Assembly (NCBI GenBank): GCA_964449165.1
Contig: CAYVAT010000014.1
Location: 1-64,000 of the forward strand
Origin: CAYSCW01 sp964449165
Lineage (GTDB): Bacteria; Acidobacteriota; Aminicenantia; Aminicenantales; Aminicenantaceae
Reading direction: 5' to 3'
Length of the DNA: 64,000 bases
How positions within the stretch are numbered: position 1 is the stretch's first letter; each line of letters starts with the position of its first letter. Below the pieces are notes generated by a model that was given only the letters and a program-made list of their open reading frames with translations, did not search any database and was not told where the DNA came from. The position numbers and the translations under genes were made by a program. This document shows, in pieces, positions 8,201 to 17,826 of this stretch.

Positions 8201-9454
8201 ATGGATGATAGTTACCAGCAAAAAGTAAGAACCGCTGCCAAGTGCAATTTCTGCAACCGTACTCAGTCTCAGGTGCAGAAGATGATTGCCGGTCCTGGAG
8301 GAGTCTACATCTGTGATAATTGCATAGAAATTGCTCATTCTATTATTTTTACAGAAAAATTAGAAAGAGATAAAAAACAGACGCGTTTTCCCGTCCCCTC
8401 TCAGATCAAGAAGGCTCTGGATGAGTATATTATCGGGCAAGAAAAGGCCAAGAAGAAGATTTCTGTGGCTGTCTACAACCACTACAAACGAATAAACTTT
8501 AAGGGTCGACTGGATAAGGATGTGGAACTTACCAAGAGCAACATTCTTCTCATCGGTTCTACAGGTACTGGCAAAACTTTGATGGCCCAAACCCTGGCCA
8601 AAATATTATCTGTTCCTTTTGCTATAGCTGATGCTACCTCCCTCACGGAAGCCGGATATGTGGGTGAGGATGTGGAGAATATAGTCTTCAAGCTATTCCA
8701 GTCAGCCAAAGGTAACATCGAGAAGACTCAAAAAGGGATCATCTACATCGATGAGATCGACAAGACCAGCCGCAAGAGCGACACTCCGTCCATAACCAGA
8801 GATGTTTCGGGCGAGGGAGTTCAGCAGGCATTGCTCAAAATCATAGAAGGAACAGTTGCCAATGTTCCGCCTCAGGGAGGACGAAAACACCCCTATCAGG
8901 AATTCATTGCTGTCGACACAACAGATATCCTGTTTATTTGCGGCGGAGCATTCATCGGTCTGGATAAGATCATCTCTCAAAGACTAGGAAGAACGGAAGT
9001 GGGTTTCAAATCCGATCTTGCCTCCAGAAGGAAAGAGATAACAGAGGAGATATACGATCATTTAATTCCTCAAGACTTGATCAAATACGGAATGATTCCC
9101 GAACTTGTAGGGAGGATTCCAGTGGTAGCCACTTTCCAGGACCTTGAGGTCAGGGATCTGGTGGATATCCTCACCAAGCCCAAGAACGCCATCATCAAAC
9201 AGTTTCAGATGCTTTTTGAGATGGAAGGCGTGGAACTTGAGTTCACCAGAGAGGCTCTGACAACCATTGCTCAGAAATCAATCGATAAAAAATTGGGCGC
9301 GAGGGGTTTGCGAAGCATCATCGAAGATCTGATGCTGGATATAATGTTTCATCTTCCCACCATAAAAAAGACAACCAGGATCAAAATCACCAAAAGGATG
9401 GTGGAGAGGAATGAACTCGATTTTCAAAGTTTAAAACAAGCTGTTGGAGTGTAA
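8201..9454 (+). CDS. clpX: ATP-dependent Clp protease ATP-binding subunit ClpX
   Basis: A 417-residue AAA+ unfoldase. The N-terminal C4 zinc-binding domain has Cys15, Cys18, Cys38 and Cys41. Walker A is GSTGTGKT (about 119-126), Walker B IIYIDEID, the pore-1 loop GYVGEDVEN, and the sensor/arginine region LGARGLRSI near 365. It recognises tagged proteins and translocates them into ClpP in the cytoplasm. The first Walker residues (GST rather than GPT) deviate slightly from the usual form but keep the catalytic Lys and Thr. Confidence 0.97.
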   Translation: MDDSYQQKVRTAAKCNFCNRTQSQVQKMIAGPGGVYICDNCIEIAHSIIFTEKLERDKKQTRFPVPSQIKKALDEYIIGQEKAKKKISVAVYNHYKRINFKGRLDKDVELTKSNILLIGSTGTGKTLMAQTLAKILSVPFAIADATSLTEAGYVGEDVENIVFKLFQSAKGNIEKTQKGIIYIDEIDKTSRKSDTPSITRDVSGEGVQQALLKIIEGTVANVPPQGGRKHPYQEFIAVDTTDILFICGGAFIGLDKIISQRLGRTEVGFKSDLASRRKEITEEIYDHLIPQDLIKYGMIPELVGRIPVVATFQDLEVRDLVDILTKPKNAIIKQFQMLFEMEGVELEFTREALTTIAQKSIDKKLGARGLRSIIEDLMLDIMFHLPTIKKTTRIKITKRMVERNELDFQSLKQAVGV

Positions 9455-9457
9455 TCC

Positions 9458-11887
9458 ATGCAAAAAATCAGTGATCAATCAGAAATGATCAAAAATATTC
9501 CCATGATTCCTTTGAGGGATTTGGTTGTTTTCCCTTCCACTCTTGTCCCTTTCATCATCGGACGCTCATCCTCTGTCAAAGCATTGGAGATGGCTGTCGA
9601 GAAAGACAAGACGATCTTTTTATCGGCTCAGATGGACGCTTCTGTGGACGATCCCACTCCCAAGGATATTTATTCCATGGGGGTTATTGCCAAGATCATC
9701 CGAGCAATCAACATGGATAACAAGAACGTCAAAGTGATCGTTGAAGGAAAAAGGAGAGCACGGATTATCGAATATCTCAGCACTTATCCATTTTATCAAG
9801 TTTTAGCCAAAGAAATTAGGGAGATCGAAGTCCACAGCTCAGAAGTCAGAGAAATCCTCAAACGTGTGTTGACTCTCTTTGAGGATTATCTCAAACTGAG
9901 CCAACATACTAATTTCGAATCCATCGTTCCTGCTTTGAAGGATAACAGCCCGGAAAGAATTGCTGACATCATCGCTTCTCATCTTTATCTTCCTCTGGAG
10001 GAAAAACAGAATCTGCTGGAGACCATCAACACCATGGAGAGGATGCAAAGACTGAATTTCGTCTTAGAGAACGAGATCCTAAAGGTTCATTCCAAACTCA
10101 GAGGAGGGAGCAGCAAGAAACAGACCCGTAGGAGAAGCCCCTTCCGGGAGCCGGGGCAAAAAGTCTTTCCTCCTGGCTTGGGATATAGGAAAGAGGATCA
10201 GCCTAATGAGATTGAAGAACTCAAGCGCAAGGTGGAAAAGGCGAAAATGCACAAGGATGCTGAAGAAAAGGCCTACAAAGAGATCGAAAGATTAGAAGCC
10301 ATGCCTCCCATGTCTGCAGAAGCAACTGTATGTCGCAATTATCTCGATTGGCTTATTTCCTTACCCTGGGAGAAAAAATCGAGAGAGAAAAGAGACCTGA
10401 AGAGGGCAGAAAAGATACTGGATGAGGATCACTATGGATTGGAGAAGGTCAAAGAGAGAATTTTGGAGTACCTATCTATCCGTCAGCTGGTGAAAAATCC
10501 CAAGGGAGTCATCCTTGGGTTTATCGGTCCTCCTGGAGTAGGGAAGAGTTCTCTGGGGCGATCTATAGCTCGTGCCACTGGAAGAAATTTCGTCCGTCTT
10601 TCTCTTGGTGGAGTACGTGATGAAGCTGAGATCAGAGGTCATCGCAGAACCTACATCGGCGCCTATCCGGGAAGAATTATCCAGATGGTCAAACGGGCAG
10701 GGACAAAAAATCCTGTCTTTCTTTTGGATGAAGTAGATAAGATGAGTGTGGACTTTAGAGGGGATCCCGCCTCAGCCTTGATGGAGGTTTTAGATCCTGA
10801 GCAAAACAGCACCTTCTTGGATCACTACATCGACACAGATTTTGACCTCTCACAAGTGATGTTCATCGTCACCGCTAATATGATGGAACCTGTTCCCAGG
10901 CCTTTGATTGACAGGATGGAAGTCATCCGTATTCCCGGTTACACAGAGGATGAAAAACTCCAGATCGGCAAAAAATTCCTCTTGCCAAAACAGATACAGA
11001 TTCACGGTCTTAAAGAGAATAACCTCAAAATATCGGATAAAGCCTTCATGAAGCTCATTCGCCAATATACTCGAGAAGCTGGAGTCAGAAACCTAGAGAG
11101 AGAAATCACATCCATCTGCCGCAAGGTAGTCAAGAAAGTAGTGTCCAAAGGAAAGTCACACCAGGAATCGGTCACTCCCAAAAATCTGGAAAAATATCTG
11201 GGCATTCCTAGATACAGACGGTATGAGATTGATCGGAAGGATGAGGTGGGGGTGGCCATCGGTATGGCATGGACCGAATTTGGAGGAGAACTTCTCACTT
11301 TTGAGGTGACCAAAGTGCATGGCAAGGGGAACTTTACCCTTACCGGCCAGCTCGGAGAAGTCATGCAAGAATCGGCCCAAGCCGCTTTCAGTTATGTGAA
11401 AGGGAAGATTTTTGAGCTGAACATAGCCAAGGATTTACATAAAAACTTCGACATTCATATTCACGTGCCTGAAGTCGCTACTCCCAAAGAAGGTCCCTCT
11501 GCAGGGATAACCATCGCCACATCTATTATTTCTCTGTTGACGGAGATTCCAGTAAGCAAGAAAGTAGCCATGACAGGGGAGATCACCCTGAAGGGAAGAG
11601 TGCTCGCTATAGGTGGAATCAAAGAGAAGCTGCTGGCCGCGCACAGAGAGGGCATTCGCAAAGCTATCCTTCCCTTGGATAACAAGCCCGACTTGAATGA
11701 TATTCCTAAGAACATAAAGGAAAATATGACCATCCACTTTGTTGAGAGGATGGATGAAGTCCTGGAGATTGCCTTGACCAAATCCTTGCCTCAGAAGCCA
11801 AAGAAAGAAAAAGTTCCTCTATCTGCAGAGCTTTCTGAGAGGCAAGGTACAGGAGAGGGTTCCCAGGAGCCGCCTCTAACTCATTGA
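9458..11887 (+). CDS. lon: Lon ATP-dependent serine protease
   Basis: An 809-residue LonA-type protease. The N-terminal LON substrate domain (about 14-210) starts with IPMIPLRDLVVFP. Next come a coiled middle region, the AAA+ module with Walker A GPPGVGKSS (about 354-362) and Walker B VFLLDEVDKM, and the protease domain with the Ser-Lys dyad in PKEGPSAGITIATS and KEKLLAAHREG. A basic, proline-rich linker at about 217-245 and a non-conserved 35-residue tail are additions. It starts three bases after the clpX stop, so they are one operon. It degrades misfolded and regulatory proteins in the cytoplasm. Confidence 0.97.
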   Translation: MQKISDQSEMIKNIPMIPLRDLVVFPSTLVPFIIGRSSSVKALEMAVEKDKTIFLSAQMDASVDDPTPKDIYSMGVIAKIIRAINMDNKNVKVIVEGKRRARIIEYLSTYPFYQVLAKEIREIEVHSSEVREILKRVLTLFEDYLKLSQHTNFESIVPALKDNSPERIADIIASHLYLPLEEKQNLLETINTMERMQRLNFVLENEILKVHSKLRGGSSKKQTRRRSPFREPGQKVFPPGLGYRKEDQPNEIEELKRKVEKAKMHKDAEEKAYKEIERLEAMPPMSAEATVCRNYLDWLISLPWEKKSREKRDLKRAEKILDEDHYGLEKVKERILEYLSIRQLVKNPKGVILGFIGPPGVGKSSLGRSIARATGRNFVRLSLGGVRDEAEIRGHRRTYIGAYPGRIIQMVKRAGTKNPVFLLDEVDKMSVDFRGDPASALMEVLDPEQNSTFLDHYIDTDFDLSQVMFIVTANMMEPVPRPLIDRMEVIRIPGYTEDEKLQIGKKFLLPKQIQIHGLKENNLKISDKAFMKLIRQYTREAGVRNLEREITSICRKVVKKVVSKGKSHQESVTPKNLEKYLGIPRYRRYEIDRKDEVGVAIGMAWTEFGGELLTFEVTKVHGKGNFTLTGQLGEVMQESAQAAFSYVKGKIFELNIAKDLHKNFDIHIHVPEVATPKEGPSAGITIATSIISLLTEIPVSKKVAMTGEITLKGRVLAIGGIKEKLLAAHREGIRKAILPLDNKPDLNDIPKNIKENMTIHFVERMDEVLEIALTKSLPQKPKKEKVPLSAELSERQGTGEGSQEPPLTH

Positions 11888-11961
11888 TTTCAAAAGAATA
11901 AAGATATAATTTCATCAAAATCACAGACAAAGTATTAAATTAACAAAAAAGAGGTAAAAAA

Positions 11962-13242
11962 ATGAAAGAGTACAATTTAGCTGAACTCGAAGAGAAAGAA
12001 ACAGCTCAATTAAAGAGACTTGCTTCTCAATTAGGTATTTCTGATGATGAGACAGAAGATTCCAACAGGCACAACCTAATATTCAAGGTTTTGGAAGCTC
12101 AAGCTAAGAAGAACGGCCTGCTCTTTTCTGAAGGAGTGCTGGAGTGTCTTGATGATGGTTTTGGTTTCCTGAGAGCGCCTGAATTCAGTTATCTGCCCAG
12201 CCAGGATGACATTTATGTTTCCCCCTCACAGATAAGAAAATTCCAGCTTCGCACTGGAGATACCATTTCTGGAATCGTCCGGCCTCCTAAGAACGGAGAG
12301 AAGTACTTTGCTCTTATCAAGATCGAAGCCATCAACTTTGCCCAACCAGATATCGTTCTCGATTCCAGAAGAAATATTCAATTCGAAAACCTAACTCCTT
12401 TGTATCCGTTTGAAAAGGTCAAGTTGGAAGACGGAGAACGCAAAAATCTCAATGCCCGAGTCATGGATCTGCTCACTCCCATTGGGAAAGGGCAGAGGGG
12501 CTTAATCGTTTCTCCCCCTCGCGCTGGTAAAACCACACTGTTGAAGACAATTGCCAAGTCGATCGAAAAGAACCATCCTGAAATTTTCTTGATTGTTCTT
12601 CTGGTAGCAGAAAGGCCGGAAGAAGTCACTGACTTTCAGAGGAGCATAACTGGAGAAGTTGTGGCTTCGACTTTTGATGAACCTCCCATTCGAAACGCAC
12701 AGGTGGCCAACATCGTACTGGAAAAGGCCAAAAGATTGGTTGAGATCAAGAGAGATGTGGCAGTCTTACTGGACAGTATTACCCGACTGGCACGAGCCCA
12801 CAATGCCATCATCCCTCCATCTGGAAAAGTGCTTTCTGGCGGAATCGATGCCAATGCTTTGAACAAGCCAAAGAAGTTTTTCGGGTCCGCCAGAAAAGTG
12901 GAAGAGGGAGGAAGTTTGACCATCATCGCTACTGCCCTGATCGACACTGGAAGCCGTATGGATGAGGTCATATTTGAAGAGTTCAAGGGAACGGGTAACC
13001 TGGAGATCAATCTTGACCGGCGTCTTGTGGACAAGAGGCTCTTTCCAGCCATCGACATCAGCCGCTCTGGGACCAGAAAAGAGGAACTTCTGATCAATGA
13101 CAATGAACTGAATCGAATCTGGATTTTGCGGAAAGTGTTGAGTCAGTTGAGTGAAGTAGAAGCCATGGAGTTATTGCTGGAAAAATTGTCCAAAACAAAG
13201 AAAAATTCGGATTTCCTGGAAGCCATGAGCAAGGGCCTGTAA
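11962..13242 (+). CDS. rho: Transcription termination factor Rho
   Basis: A 426-residue hexameric RNA helicase. The RNA-binding cold-shock fold is visible at about 50-125 (ECLDDGFGFLRAPEFSYLPS, DDIYVSPSQIRKFQLRTGD). Walker A is PPRAGKTTLL (about 186-195), followed by LLVAERPEEVTDFQRS. The Q and R loops lie in GGIDANALNKPKKFFGSARK and GTGNLEINLDRRLVDKR. The N-terminal extension found in high-GC groups is absent. It sits 74 bases after lon with RBS AAAGAGG; it may have its own promoter. Confidence 0.97.
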   Translation: MKEYNLAELEEKETAQLKRLASQLGISDDETEDSNRHNLIFKVLEAQAKKNGLLFSEGVLECLDDGFGFLRAPEFSYLPSQDDIYVSPSQIRKFQLRTGDTISGIVRPPKNGEKYFALIKIEAINFAQPDIVLDSRRNIQFENLTPLYPFEKVKLEDGERKNLNARVMDLLTPIGKGQRGLIVSPPRAGKTTLLKTIAKSIEKNHPEIFLIVLLVAERPEEVTDFQRSITGEVVASTFDEPPIRNAQVANIVLEKAKRLVEIKRDVAVLLDSITRLARAHNAIIPPSGKVLSGGIDANALNKPKKFFGSARKVEEGGSLTIIATALIDTGSRMDEVIFEEFKGTGNLEINLDRRLVDKRLFPAIDISRSGTRKEELLINDNELNRIWILRKVLSQLSEVEAMELLLEKLSKTKKNSDFLEAMSKGL

Positions 13243-13365
13243 TGCATTCCGCTTTAGTGCGTTCCTTCTCTTAATTTCTCATCCCATTTCATCCTTTTAA
13301 ATCCTTCACACAACCTTTACATCCTTTTCTATGGAAAGCTCTGCTGCTTTTGCACAACAGCTCTT

Positions 13366-13557
13366 TTATTTGAAAATCCTGGTGTAAAGCCAGTAGAGGA
13401 AAAACAGGACATAGACCGTGAGCAGAACCCAGGCGATAATCGAGAATGTTTCATTGAGGCGCTTGAAAAATGGGGAACGTTCTTTCTTTGTCCGGTTGAT
13501 CCTGGAAATGATATAGACCAGCGCCAGAATCGCCAGGAAAAACAGCCATTTGCGCAT
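13366..13557 (-). CDS. Small two-helix membrane protein, unknown function
   Basis: A 63-residue protein with two hydrophobic segments, about 4-20 and 40-58, joined by a basic loop (NRTKKERSPFFKRLN). A GAGGAG RBS lies 11 bases before the ATG. The basic loop predicts both ends facing out. It faces rho convergently and diverges from the methyltransferase. No family recognised. Confidence 0.55.
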   Translation of the reverse strand: MRKWLFFLAILALVYIISRINRTKKERSPFFKRLNETFSIIAWVLLTVYVLFFLYWLYTRIFK

Positions 13558-13730
13558 CAGAAACCGGACTCCTCACCGACTGTACTGAGACGGCCAAGGG
13601 CATTATTAGAGAAAGACCGGTTTTAGTCAAGGTTTCATTGCCAGCGGCGGTTGCTGTCCATCCTTGCCAAATAAGAACTTGCTCAATCAGTAGAGGTAAT
13701 GATAAGAATATATCTTCTTTGGATAAGGCA

Positions 13731-14405
13731 ATGGGTGATTATTACGAAGACAAGCTTTCTGCCGAGAAACTGAAACGGTGCTATGAGATTGCCTCACCCC
13801 GGATTCAACAGTATTTAAAAGCAGAGATCGATTATGTCCTGGAAAAGATTCATGCTGGTGATGTTGTTCTTGAACTCGGATGTGGATACGGGCGAATACT
13901 TCCTGCGCTCGCTCAAAGAGCCGGAACAGTCATCGGTATTGATACCTCTTTTGCCAGCTTAGTTCTGGCGAACAAGATGCTCGCTAACATTTCCAATTGC
14001 CGCCTTATGAATATGAACGCAGTGCAGATGGCTTTTAGCGATCGAGTTTTCGATTGTGTAGTCTGCATCCAGAACGGGATTTCGGCATTCCATGTGGATC
14101 AAAGAGATTTGCTTCGTGAAAGTGCTCGTGTGGCTAAACCATGGGGGAGAGTTTTATTTTCGAGCTACTCTGATAAATTTTGGGAAGAAAGATTAAAGTG
14201 GTTCAAAATGCAGTCAGAAGCCGGACTCCTGGGAGAGATTGACTACAAAAAAACACGAAACGGTGTCATCGTGTGTAAAGACGGCTTCACGGCAACAACA
14301 GTGCGGCCAGACGAGTTTCTCGCATTAGCTGGGGAGTTGAGCCTCGATACGCAGATTGCCGAAGTAGATGAGTCAAGCGTATTTTATGAGATTATTCTAC
14401 CCTGA
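13731..14405 (+). CDS. Class I SAM-dependent methyltransferase
   Basis: A protein of about 224 residues with the SAM-binding motif I VVLELGCGYGRILPAL, followed by GTVIGIDTS (acidic end of strand 2) and FDCVVCIQNGISAF (motif II region). This is a methyltransferase-11/25-type fold. I chose the ATG that begins MGDYYEDKL, because the frame upstream starts only at TTG (13638) and its extra 31 residues look non-conserved. There is no strong RBS at either start. The substrate is unknown: neighbours do not help. Confidence 0.75.
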   Translation: MGDYYEDKLSAEKLKRCYEIASPRIQQYLKAEIDYVLEKIHAGDVVLELGCGYGRILPALAQRAGTVIGIDTSFASLVLANKMLANISNCRLMNMNAVQMAFSDRVFDCVVCIQNGISAFHVDQRDLLRESARVAKPWGRVLFSSYSDKFWEERLKWFKMQSEAGLLGEIDYKKTRNGVIVCKDGFTATTVRPDEFLALAGELSLDTQIAEVDESSVFYEIILP

Positions 14406-14438
14406 AGCTAAAAAATCTAGAAAGTTGGCTTCCCTCTG

Positions 14439-17400
14439 CTATTTCTTTGGATATGGCGGCCGCTTGGGCTTTTTGGGGGGATTCTTCTCCAGTTCCTCCA
14501 GGATAACTTCTATGGCTTTTTCAAGCTGCGCGTCACGGCCGGCTATATAATCGGCAGGCAGTTCCTCAACTTCGATATCAGGAGGAACTCCGACATTTTC
14601 CACGATAAAGCCGTCTTCAGTCCAGATAGCGAGGTTTGGTGCTGTCACATAACCGCCATCCATCAAAACGGGAAATCCGAGAACTCCGACCAGACCACCC
14701 CAGGTCCTCTTACCGATCAGCTTGCCGAGCTTGAACTTGCGGAACATCCAGGGAAGAAGATCTCCTCCAGAGCCGGCCAGCTCATTGATCAACATCACCT
14801 TTGGACCCTGGATAGAGGCACTTGGTGTTTTTATGTCTTCACCATAGCGTGTGTTCCAATAACAAGTTAATGGACGCCTGAGGATATCAATGTAGTAATC
14901 AGCCACCTGGCCGCCACCATTGTACCTCTCGTCGATGATGATGGCGTCCTTGTGAGATTGAGGAAAGAAGTAGCGCTTAAAATAGGTGTGTCCCAGGGTA
15001 GTTGTGTTCGGAACATAGACATAAGCTACCCGCCCATTAGTGGCCTCATCGACTTTTTTCAGGTTGCTTTCTACCCAGTTGCGGTTCCTCAGAGCGTATT
15101 CGCTTCTGAGAGGTACAACCTGCACTGTCCGAGCATTCGCTCCATCGGGGTCAGGGCCGACCGTGATCTCGGTGATCTTCTCGGCCGTGTTTTCGAACAG
15201 GCTGAATAAGTTTGTCGGTGGCCTGAGCTCTTTACCCTGTACAGCCAGCAGGTATTCGCCTTCCTTGACATCCACGCCAGGCTCGATAAGCGGCGATCTC
15301 AGCTCGGGATTCCAATTCAGCCCTCCGTAAACCTTCTTGAATTGGTAACGTCCATTGGCGATAACATAGTCCGCGCCGAGGAGTCCACCGGGCACACGTT
15401 TTGGTTCATCCAAGAAATCACCGCCGCCGGTTCGATGATGACCGACAGCCAGCTCGCTGCACATCCACTGAATCAGCCTGTTCAGATCGAGTCGACAAGA
15501 AAGATGAGGGAGAAAAACCTCATATTTTTTCTTCATCTCCTCCCAGTTTACACCATGCATGTTGGGATCATAAAAGTAGTCGCGGTTGATCCGCCAGGCT
15601 TCGTAAAAGATCTGTTTCCATTCTGCCCTCGGATCTATCAGGACCTCGATAGCATCTGTATTGATTTTTCCTTCTCCTGGCTTGAACGGCTTGCCCGCAG
15701 ATGCTATGCCTATAGTGTTTCTGGTCCAGTAGAGTATTTTCTTGTTATCGGCAGAGAGTCTATACCCATTGACTCCTGAGACGAGAGTCTCGGTTTTGCG
15801 TTTCTTCAGGTCGAACATGTTGAGCTTGGCTGCACTTCCAGGAAACCTTGAGCTGCCTGGGAGAGATTCGAGATAATAGATTTGCCCCTCTTCTCCAGCC
15901 TGGAGGTTGAGATAACTTCCTGCTGGGACGGGAAGGGCCACAATTCGGTGATTCAACCCTTCAAAGTCGACAGAAAAACCAGGTTCTTCCTTTTCCTCCT
16001 TCTTTGGCTTTTCTTTCTCTGCTTTTTGTTCATTCTCTTTTTTCTCCTTCTCAGTTCCCTTTTCCTCATCGCTTTCTTTGGCCAGCGGGGAGGGAATGTC
16101 TTTCTTCAATACTGCTAAATAGATGGAACTGGTCATCCGCATATCAGCGCTGGACATGGCAAACCAATGTTTCACGGGTCCTGCATCTGTCGAGGCGAAG
16201 AAATAGAGGTATTTCCCGCTCTTGTCGAAAACCGGGTTGATGACCTCACTCAAACCGTCCGTGACTGGATAAGATCTATCCTGTTCGATGGAATACAGAT
16301 AAACCTTCTCTATATAGGCTTGGGTGTTCAGGGTGTAGGCAATCCATTTGGAATCCGGAGACCAAACAGAGCTGAGGGTTCTCAAGCCTTCCGGTCCATA
16401 CATGTACTCAGATCCTATCTTCTTGATCTCCCCGGTCTTCAAATCGATCCAGTACAGCGACCAGGAATTATCCACAAAAGAGATTTTCTGATTATCGGGT
16501 GACCAGACAGGCGTGTTGTAAAAGCCATTCCCGTCAATTTTGAATTTTTTTGGCTCGCCCTTTCCGTCCTGGCTGATAAGGTGAAGCTCATACTCTCCCG
16601 ATTCGTCGGAAAAATAAGCAATGTGTTTCCCATCCGGAGACCAGGCCGGAGAACGCTCGTGGGAACCAGGCGTATTGGTCAGGATCCGAGGATCCCCTTT
16701 CTCTGCAGGCACAGTCACGATATCTCCGCGAAACTCCAGCGAAGCTCTCGCCCCAGAAGGAGAAATATCGGCATTGCGGATGTACCTGAAACCCTTTTCA
16801 TAGCGCGGTCGAACACCGAGCAGGTCAGAGGCCACTCCTATAGTCAGCTTTTGACTCTGGGCAGACTTCAGGTCAAAAACATGCAGCTGGGCGGCCTGTT
16901 CGTAGATAATCTTTCCTCCTTCAGCAGAACTAGACAGAACAGGAAAGTCCTGATGGCGGGTTAGCTGTTCGATACCCTTGGTGTCAACATCAAATGTAAA
17001 CAGGTTGAACTCACCGTTTCGGTCTGAAAGAAAATAGATTTTGTTCTCCATCCACATCGGGATAAAATCATTGCAGCCTGCCTCAGGCTGAGGGATCTTC
17101 TCCACGGATTGATCGTTGAATGAATAAATCCAGATCGTGGAGTGGGTGCCTCCTCGATAGTGCTTCCACTCCCGGAAAGCTTCAGGCAGCGGATTGTAGG
17201 CAATGCGCTTGCCGTCTGGAGAATAGGAGGCGCGGAAAACCTTTGGCAGTTCGATCAAAGCTGGCATGCCGCCATCGAGTGATACTGTATAGAGCTGGAA
17301 GTTACTTCTGGCAAAAGCATTGCGCATAGAAACGAAGATGACAGCAGAGCCATCCGGAGTAAATCCGCGTACGATATCAGGACCAGGATGCCAGGTCAAG

Positions 17401-17717
17401 CGCTTGGGGACACCGCCTTCAACAGGAACAACATAGACATCAACATTGCCATCGTAATCGCCGCTGAAGGCGATGAATTTGCCGTCAGGAGAGAAGGCTG
17501 GATTAGATTCAGAGCCTTCAACAGACGTCAAGCGCCGGACATTGGCTCCATCGATATCAGCCACCCAGAGATCGTTTGCATAAAAGAATGCAATGTTAGT
17601 CTCGCTGATAGCCGGCTGGCTCAACATCTTGGTATCCTTGATGTCAATACCAGAGGAGACGGCGAGCGGCAGGAGAATAATAAAGGCTAAGAGAGCAATT
17701 TTTTTTGGTTTTTTCAA
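14439..17717 (-). CDS. Exported tricorn-type protease (S41 family)
   Basis: A 1092-residue protein starting at a TTG five bases after AGGAGG. A signal peptide (KKPKKIALLAFIILLPLAVSS) sends it to the periplasm, unlike the archaeal cytoplasmic tricorn. Residues about 30-330 and 340-690 form two beta-propellers of PD40 repeats (NPAFSPDGKFIAFSG and similar), broken by a Lys/Glu-rich spacer of about 40 residues near 545-590. Then come the C1 helical region, a PDZ domain and the C2 S41 core. Visible catalytic candidates are Ser near 983 (NELAGSGGD), Glu near 1040 (VENVGVPPD) and a His in AVGHHRTGG. It probably trims extracytoplasmic peptides. The next gene on the strand is 109 bases upstream. Confidence 0.92.
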   Translation of the reverse strand: MKKPKKIALLAFIILLPLAVSSGIDIKDTKMLSQPAISETNIAFFYANDLWVADIDGANVRRLTSVEGSESNPAFSPDGKFIAFSGDYDGNVDVYVVPVEGGVPKRLTWHPGPDIVRGFTPDGSAVIFVSMRNAFARSNFQLYTVSLDGGMPALIELPKVFRASYSPDGKRIAYNPLPEAFREWKHYRGGTHSTIWIYSFNDQSVEKIPQPEAGCNDFIPMWMENKIYFLSDRNGEFNLFTFDVDTKGIEQLTRHQDFPVLSSSAEGGKIIYEQAAQLHVFDLKSAQSQKLTIGVASDLLGVRPRYEKGFRYIRNADISPSGARASLEFRGDIVTVPAEKGDPRILTNTPGSHERSPAWSPDGKHIAYFSDESGEYELHLISQDGKGEPKKFKIDGNGFYNTPVWSPDNQKISFVDNSWSLYWIDLKTGEIKKIGSEYMYGPEGLRTLSSVWSPDSKWIAYTLNTQAYIEKVYLYSIEQDRSYPVTDGLSEVINPVFDKSGKYLYFFASTDAGPVKHWFAMSSADMRMTSSIYLAVLKKDIPSPLAKESDEEKGTEKEKKENEQKAEKEKPKKEEKEEPGFSVDFEGLNHRIVALPVPAGSYLNLQAGEEGQIYYLESLPGSSRFPGSAAKLNMFDLKKRKTETLVSGVNGYRLSADNKKILYWTRNTIGIASAGKPFKPGEGKINTDAIEVLIDPRAEWKQIFYEAWRINRDYFYDPNMHGVNWEEMKKKYEVFLPHLSCRLDLNRLIQWMCSELAVGHHRTGGGDFLDEPKRVPGGLLGADYVIANGRYQFKKVYGGLNWNPELRSPLIEPGVDVKEGEYLLAVQGKELRPPTNLFSLFENTAEKITEITVGPDPDGANARTVQVVPLRSEYALRNRNWVESNLKKVDEATNGRVAYVYVPNTTTLGHTYFKRYFFPQSHKDAIIIDERYNGGGQVADYYIDILRRPLTCYWNTRYGEDIKTPSASIQGPKVMLINELAGSGGDLLPWMFRKFKLGKLIGKRTWGGLVGVLGFPVLMDGGYVTAPNLAIWTEDGFIVENVGVPPDIEVEELPADYIAGRDAQLEKAIEVILEELEKNPPKKPKRPPYPKK

Positions 17718-17753
17718 GTGTTCCTCCTTTTCTTTTTGATTAATGTATGATTA

Positions 17754-17768
17754 ATGCGCCCTGCGCAT
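17754..17768. promoter_or_regulatory. Perfect 6-bp inverted repeat upstream of the tricorn gene
   Basis: ATGCGC, spacer CCT, GCGCAT: a perfect dyad 37 bases upstream of the tricorn TTG start and about 60 bases after the stop of the propeller gene. With no T-tract on the transcribed strand it resembles an operator more than a terminator. Confidence 0.35.
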
Positions 17769-17826
17769 AATACGGAAGCTGAAGTGAGATTAGCATCCGG
17801 ATTTTGGTCTTTGTCCACTGGCTTAA

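Noticed and set aside
12636..13103. 155-codon open frame antisense to rho
   Set aside because: It mirrors the conserved rho frame, has no RBS and no recognisable domain.
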